Part shown: positions 61,087 through 64,000 of the stretch, piece by piece
Position numbering within the stretch: the stretch's first letter is position 1
Layout: each line of letters starts with the position of its first letter
Assembly: GCF_003626595.1 (NCBI RefSeq)
Contig: NZ_RBAK01000001.1
Location: forward strand, 1 to 64,000
Length of the DNA: 64,000 bases
Source: Micromonospora endolithica
GTDB lineage: Bacteria; Actinomycetota; Actinomycetes; Mycobacteriales; Micromonosporaceae
Direction of reading: 5' to 3'
Position numbers and translations under genes: made by a program
Notes under the pieces: model-generated
The model's input: the letters and a program-made list of their open reading frames with translations, nothing else
Databases searched by the model: none
Told to the model about the DNA's origin: nothing

Positions 61087-63398
61087 GCGGGCAGGGTCGC
61101 ACGAAAGCGCGTATCGCGGGAGTCGGGGCCGGCTATCGTGCGGTCGGGGTTGAGGCCGAAGCGTCGCAGTTGGTTTGCCTGTTCGACTTGCCCGTGGTCA
61201 GTCAGCAGGTTGGCTAGCCACTTGCCTGCACAGCGGTTGCCCGCGCAAAGCTCGTCCTTGAGTTCATCGAGGAGGCCGTGTGTGGCCAGTAATTCGGCGA
61301 GCTGCTCGGCAGGATCGATGTCTCCGCCGTTATCGTAGTTTTCTTCAATGTGTCGTTGCAGCTCGGCTAATGCGTCGTCAACGTGGCCGAGGTCGAGCAG
61401 CGCCGTAAGGATAATTCCCTCGTACGCCTCGCCGGCGGCAACGCGCACGCGAAGCTCATCTAGGTGGCCGCGCCGGGCGAGCAGTCGAAGCTCGGCATAC
61501 TCATCCCCAGCGTCCGCTCGTCTTTGGAGTTCGTCTAGACGGTCGAGCAGTGCGAGGCACTCGACTACCCAGGCAGCGGCCCATGCGTTGGGTGGGGTGG
61601 CATCAGCCTGGGGGCGTACCAGGGCAAGGGCTTCTTCGGGGCGGCCGCGGCGTGCGAGCTGGAAGGCGAGCCTTCGGGCCGCGTACTCGTCGCCTGCCTC
61701 CGCCAGCTCCTTCAGCTCGTCAAGTCTGTCGTTGTTCGATAGCAGGGCAACGATTTCGAACCTGGAGCCCCAGTGGTTTCGGGTTCGCAATTCGGAGGCG
61801 GCGGCGTCGATATAGCCTCGGTTTTTCAGGGCCCAGATCAGGAAATCCGAAGCGTCCGGTTCGCCTTCGAGGTCCCATTCCCGCGCCTCAGCGATCGCGC
61901 CTTCGAGGTCGCCTCGATCTATTCGTATCTGGATCTCGGCACCACGGTTGCCGGCGTCCGCCAGCCGTTGAAGGATGGGCCGGGTGTAGCGGTACAGCAT
62001 CCGGCCGTCGGCGTTGGCCTCTAGCTGTGCCAGCACATCGTGGTCATCGATGTGGTCCACCAGGGCCTGCCATGCAGAGGCGGGTGGGCAAAGGGTCCGT
62101 CGGGTGCGGCGACCGCGGTGCAGCAGGTAGTCGGCCGCGATGTATCCGCTGATCCCACCCATGGTGCCGTCGTCGACCGGCCTGAGGGCGGACGCGGCAC
62201 CACGCAGCACTGTGGTGGCGTAGTCCAGGGCGTGATCCAGCCAATCATTCGCGGCGGTGGCCCGCTGGGCGGAGGTTAGATACCCCGGGACAGCATCAGC
62301 GAGAAGCTCACGCGTCAGCGGAGCGCCCACGCCCAGGCGCCGCGCATCCACTGCAGCTGAGATAACAGCCTGGCCGTAGGGATTCGCGGCTTGTTCCCAC
62401 CAGCGAAGCAGCTCTGGTCCCGCAGCCAACACCTGGGTTACGCCGGCGTCAGTGTTGTCGAGAGCCTCCCCGATGCGCCCATCGATGTCAGCTAACTCCT
62501 GCGCCCGCCGGCGCTCCGCACCGCTGAACGCAGGTGCGACGTCAATGACATGAGCAAGATCAAGAAGTTCCCGACCGGAAGCGTGGTAGTCATCATCTCC
62601 AGGCCGGCACGGGGCGATGCGGGTGGCGTACTCATCGGGCCACATGGTGCCGACCACCACCGCTCCGGCTTGGAGCAGGGCGCGTGCCGTGCCGGCGGTT
62701 AGGCCAGTGTCGCGGGCAAGGTACCTCTGCATTTCGTCCAGCCAGACCACGGTACGGGCGGTGGGCGCCGCAGCAAGGGCCCGGATCTCCTCCGAGTCAG
62801 CCGGATGGACGAGCCACCACTCCGGAACGGTATTCCGGACGGCTTCATAGAGGGTCCGCGTCTTTCCCACCGATGATCCACCCACCAGCAGCACGAAACA
62901 CCCCTGTTGGACGCCCGCGGCCAACGCCGCTCTCAGCTGGGGGTCGACATCGCGAGGGATATACATGGGTAGCTCGTCGGGAGCGACCTCGGCCCGGATC
63001 GCGGCGTGAACGCCGAGCCGCCGGGGTAACGCTTCCCGTGCCCGTATCGCACCGGCGGGTTGGGCGAGATCAGCGGTGCGCGCACGCTCCCACGCCGCCA
63101 GCCATTGAGCGAGGTCAGCCGGCGCGACTCGGCAGACTGCCAGGTAGGTCCGCAGCTTGTCCTTACTGGGCAAACGTTTGCCGTTGACGATCTCTCCAAC
63201 GGTGCTTTTGCCCAGGACTTCCCAAAGCGATTCACCTGGGCGCGACCGCAGTTTCCTCGACTCGCGCTCGATGGCCTCGTACGACAGGTCCCTGCGGCGA
63301 CGGAGCCCATCCAAGCAAGTAGCCAACTCGGCCAGGGTGTTTACCCGGGACGGATCAACTCCTGGTACGGAGCTTGATCGATCCACCCTAGTTTCCAC
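61083..63398 (-). CDS. HTH - STAND-type ATPase - helical-repeat protein
   Basis: About 771 aa from a GTG at 63398 (GTG at 63386 also possible; the frame is open further up). An N-terminal XRE-like helix-turn-helix (about 16-90: L-A-T-C-L-D-G-L-R-R, then S-T-V-G-E-I-V-N-G-K-R-L-P-S-K) is followed by Walker A G-G-S-S-V-G-K-T (about 168-175), Walker B V-V-W-L-D-E-M-Q-R (about 216) and, from about 490, TPR-like helical repeats (G-D-L-E-G-A-I-A-E-A, G-R-P-E-E-A-L-A-L-V, G-H-V-D-D-A-L-A-E-L). A common actinobacterial sensor layout. The stop overlaps the AlbA_2 start. A small membrane peptide gene lies divergently upstream. Confidence 0.82.
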   Translation of the reverse strand: METRVDRSSSVPGVDPSRVNTLAELATCLDGLRRRRDLSYEAIERESRKLRSRPGESLWEVLGKSTVGEIVNGKRLPSKDKLRTYLAVCRVAPADLAQWLAAWERARTADLAQPAGAIRAREALPRRLGVHAAIRAEVAPDELPMYIPRDVDPQLRAALAAGVQQGCFVLLVGGSSVGKTRTLYEAVRNTVPEWWLVHPADSEEIRALAAAPTARTVVWLDEMQRYLARDTGLTAGTARALLQAGAVVVGTMWPDEYATRIAPCRPGDDDYHASGRELLDLAHVIDVAPAFSGAERRRAQELADIDGRIGEALDNTDAGVTQVLAAGPELLRWWEQAANPYGQAVISAAVDARRLGVGAPLTRELLADAVPGYLTSAQRATAANDWLDHALDYATTVLRGAASALRPVDDGTMGGISGYIAADYLLHRGRRTRRTLCPPASAWQALVDHIDDHDVLAQLEANADGRMLYRYTRPILQRLADAGNRGAEIQIRIDRGDLEGAIAEAREWDLEGEPDASDFLIWALKNRGYIDAAASELRTRNHWGSRFEIVALLSNNDRLDELKELAEAGDEYAARRLAFQLARRGRPEEALALVRPQADATPPNAWAAAWVVECLALLDRLDELQRRADAGDEYAELRLLARRGHLDELRVRVAAGEAYEGIILTALLDLGHVDDALAELQRHIEENYDNGGDIDPAEQLAELLATHGLLDELKDELCAGNRCAGKWLANLLTDHGQVEQANQLRRFGLNPDRTIAGPDSRDTRFRATLPA

Positions 63399-63611
63399 CA
63401 ATCCGCTTACTGTCCGACAGTTGGCACCGGCCTCCGACGGACAGAGTAGTAGCCGGTCGCTTACCGCTATGGCCGCCCAGGTCATCCGCCCGCGCCCGGC
63501 GGCGCCACCTCCGGGATCCTCCGACGCCATCGCCGGAGGGCTCACACCCCGGCTGCACTGGGACTCGTCCGCCAAGGAGCCGACTGGCCCTCACCACGTA
63601 AGGAGTTCCCC

Positions 63612-63749
63612 ATGCAGCAGTGGCTCGACGTCATCCAGGCCACCAGCAATTTTCTCGCCTTCGCTGCCGCCCTCACGAACCTCACCATCGCGATCACTAG
63701 CCGCCGCACACCTTCCGGTCGACGGTCACCGAGCGGCGTCGAGAACTAG
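63612..63749 (+). CDS. Small single-helix membrane peptide
   Basis: 45 aa. AAGGAG is placed 6 bp before the ATG, the best ribosome-binding site in this part. A hydrophobic helix (about residues 10-30: S-N-F-L-A-F-A-A-A-L-T-N-L-T-I-A-I-T) is followed by an Arg/Ser-rich tail. Divergent from the HTH-ATPase gene, with which it may work, as small membrane proteins accompany several STAND genes here. Unknown family. Confidence 0.6.
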   Translation: MQQWLDVIQATSNFLAFAAALTNLTIAITSRRTPSGRRSPSGVEN

Positions 63750-63873
63750 CTCCCTGTTGGCGCTGGTCCTGGCACCGCCTCGGGCGTCAGGGCCAGTCCG
63801 GGGCCTCTTATCAGCATGCTTGAAGCGTGCGGGCGCTCACCGGCAGGGGCAGTTTACCCTCGGCTGCCCACCT

Positions 63874-64000
63874 GATGCCGGCCGCTGTCACTGGGGGTAA
63901 CAATGATCATCGCCTGGCGCGACTGAGCGTCGAGGACGAAATGATCTTGCGCCTGCGTACCCAAGCGGTGAGCCATCAGATGTCCAACGCGGTCACGACG
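63874..64000 (+). CDS. Possible start of a gene running off the window
   Basis: The frame from ATG 63874 stays open to the last base. Its later codons look coding (L-S-V-E-D-E-M-I-L-R-L-R-T-Q-A), but there is no ribosome-binding site and too little sequence for identification. Confidence 0.25.

Noticed and set aside
63612..63900. Longer plus-strand frame 63157-63900 as a gene
   Set aside because: It runs antisense to the HTH-ATPase N-terminus and has Ser/Arg/Pro-rich shadow composition; the 45-codon frame at 63612 with a good ribosome-binding site is better supported.

Overview
The window is very GC-rich and dense with actinobacterial-type genes (GTG starts, ATGA/GTGA overlaps, SARP and LuxR-type regulators, giant STAND ATPases). 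It most resembles a filamentous actinomycete, plausibly Micromonosporaceae or Streptomyces-like; the species cannot be read from the sequence. It has three parts.

(1) Positions 1-21422 are one side of a biosynthetic gene cluster that I read as a spirotetronate polyketide pathway with an aryl-acylated, deoxysugar-bearing product. It begins inside the last modular type I PKS module, which has an acyltransferase end, a reductase remnant without a catalytic half, a carrier protein and no thioesterase. Next are a PyrE3-like flavoprotein, an HTH/Clp-N pair, a small beta-barrel protein of the AbyU/PyrI4 kind, a 3-ketoreductase, a type II thioesterase and a SARP activator. Then come an alpha/beta hydrolase and an E2-type acyltransferase (the pair that makes the exocyclic methylene of tetronates), an NDP-hexose 2,3-dehydratase, two glycosyltransferases, two ketosynthase-III-like acyltransferases, a flavin halogenase and an iterative aryl PKS. 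A FabH-like enzyme closes the cluster. The aryl PKS and the second acyltransferase are broken by many frameshifts, a stop codon and a large internal deletion, so either the aryl branch is dead or this 4-kb stretch is badly assembled. FkbH, the glyceryl carrier protein and the other sugar genes must lie outside the window.

(2) Positions 21430-26109 hold an ABC exporter with a two-component system in one operon, then a truncated kinase with its response regulator.

(3) From about 26414 onward is a stacked set of genomic islands. A 32.6-kb island (26528-59174) is bounded by 15-bp direct repeats that resemble tRNA 3' ends, with a large serine recombinase ending 1 bp before the right repeat. It is packed with antiphage-type genes: an SF1 helicase-nuclease with an Abi_C-like partner, an ApeA-type HEPN protein, a SIR2-like protein, a complete Wadjet JetABCD operon with a RAMA-domain neighbour, a GIY-YIG protein behind an AGCC microsatellite, a NACHT-like ATPase with a C-terminal nuclease, a HEPN-like protein, and a STAND ATPase coupled to a two-helix membrane protein. 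The most unusual signal is a short Gly-rich motif (G-x-G-A-V-x-V-G-G) shared without gaps by the STAND ATPase (one copy) and its membrane partner (two copies). A second motif (RQxNVxGNY) is shared by the next two membrane proteins. These look like homotypic signalling motifs linking NTPase sensors to membrane effectors. To the right of the island a second, related element begins: a WD40 pseudogene, an HTH-ATPase-repeat protein coupled to an AlbA_2 protein, and a small membrane peptide.
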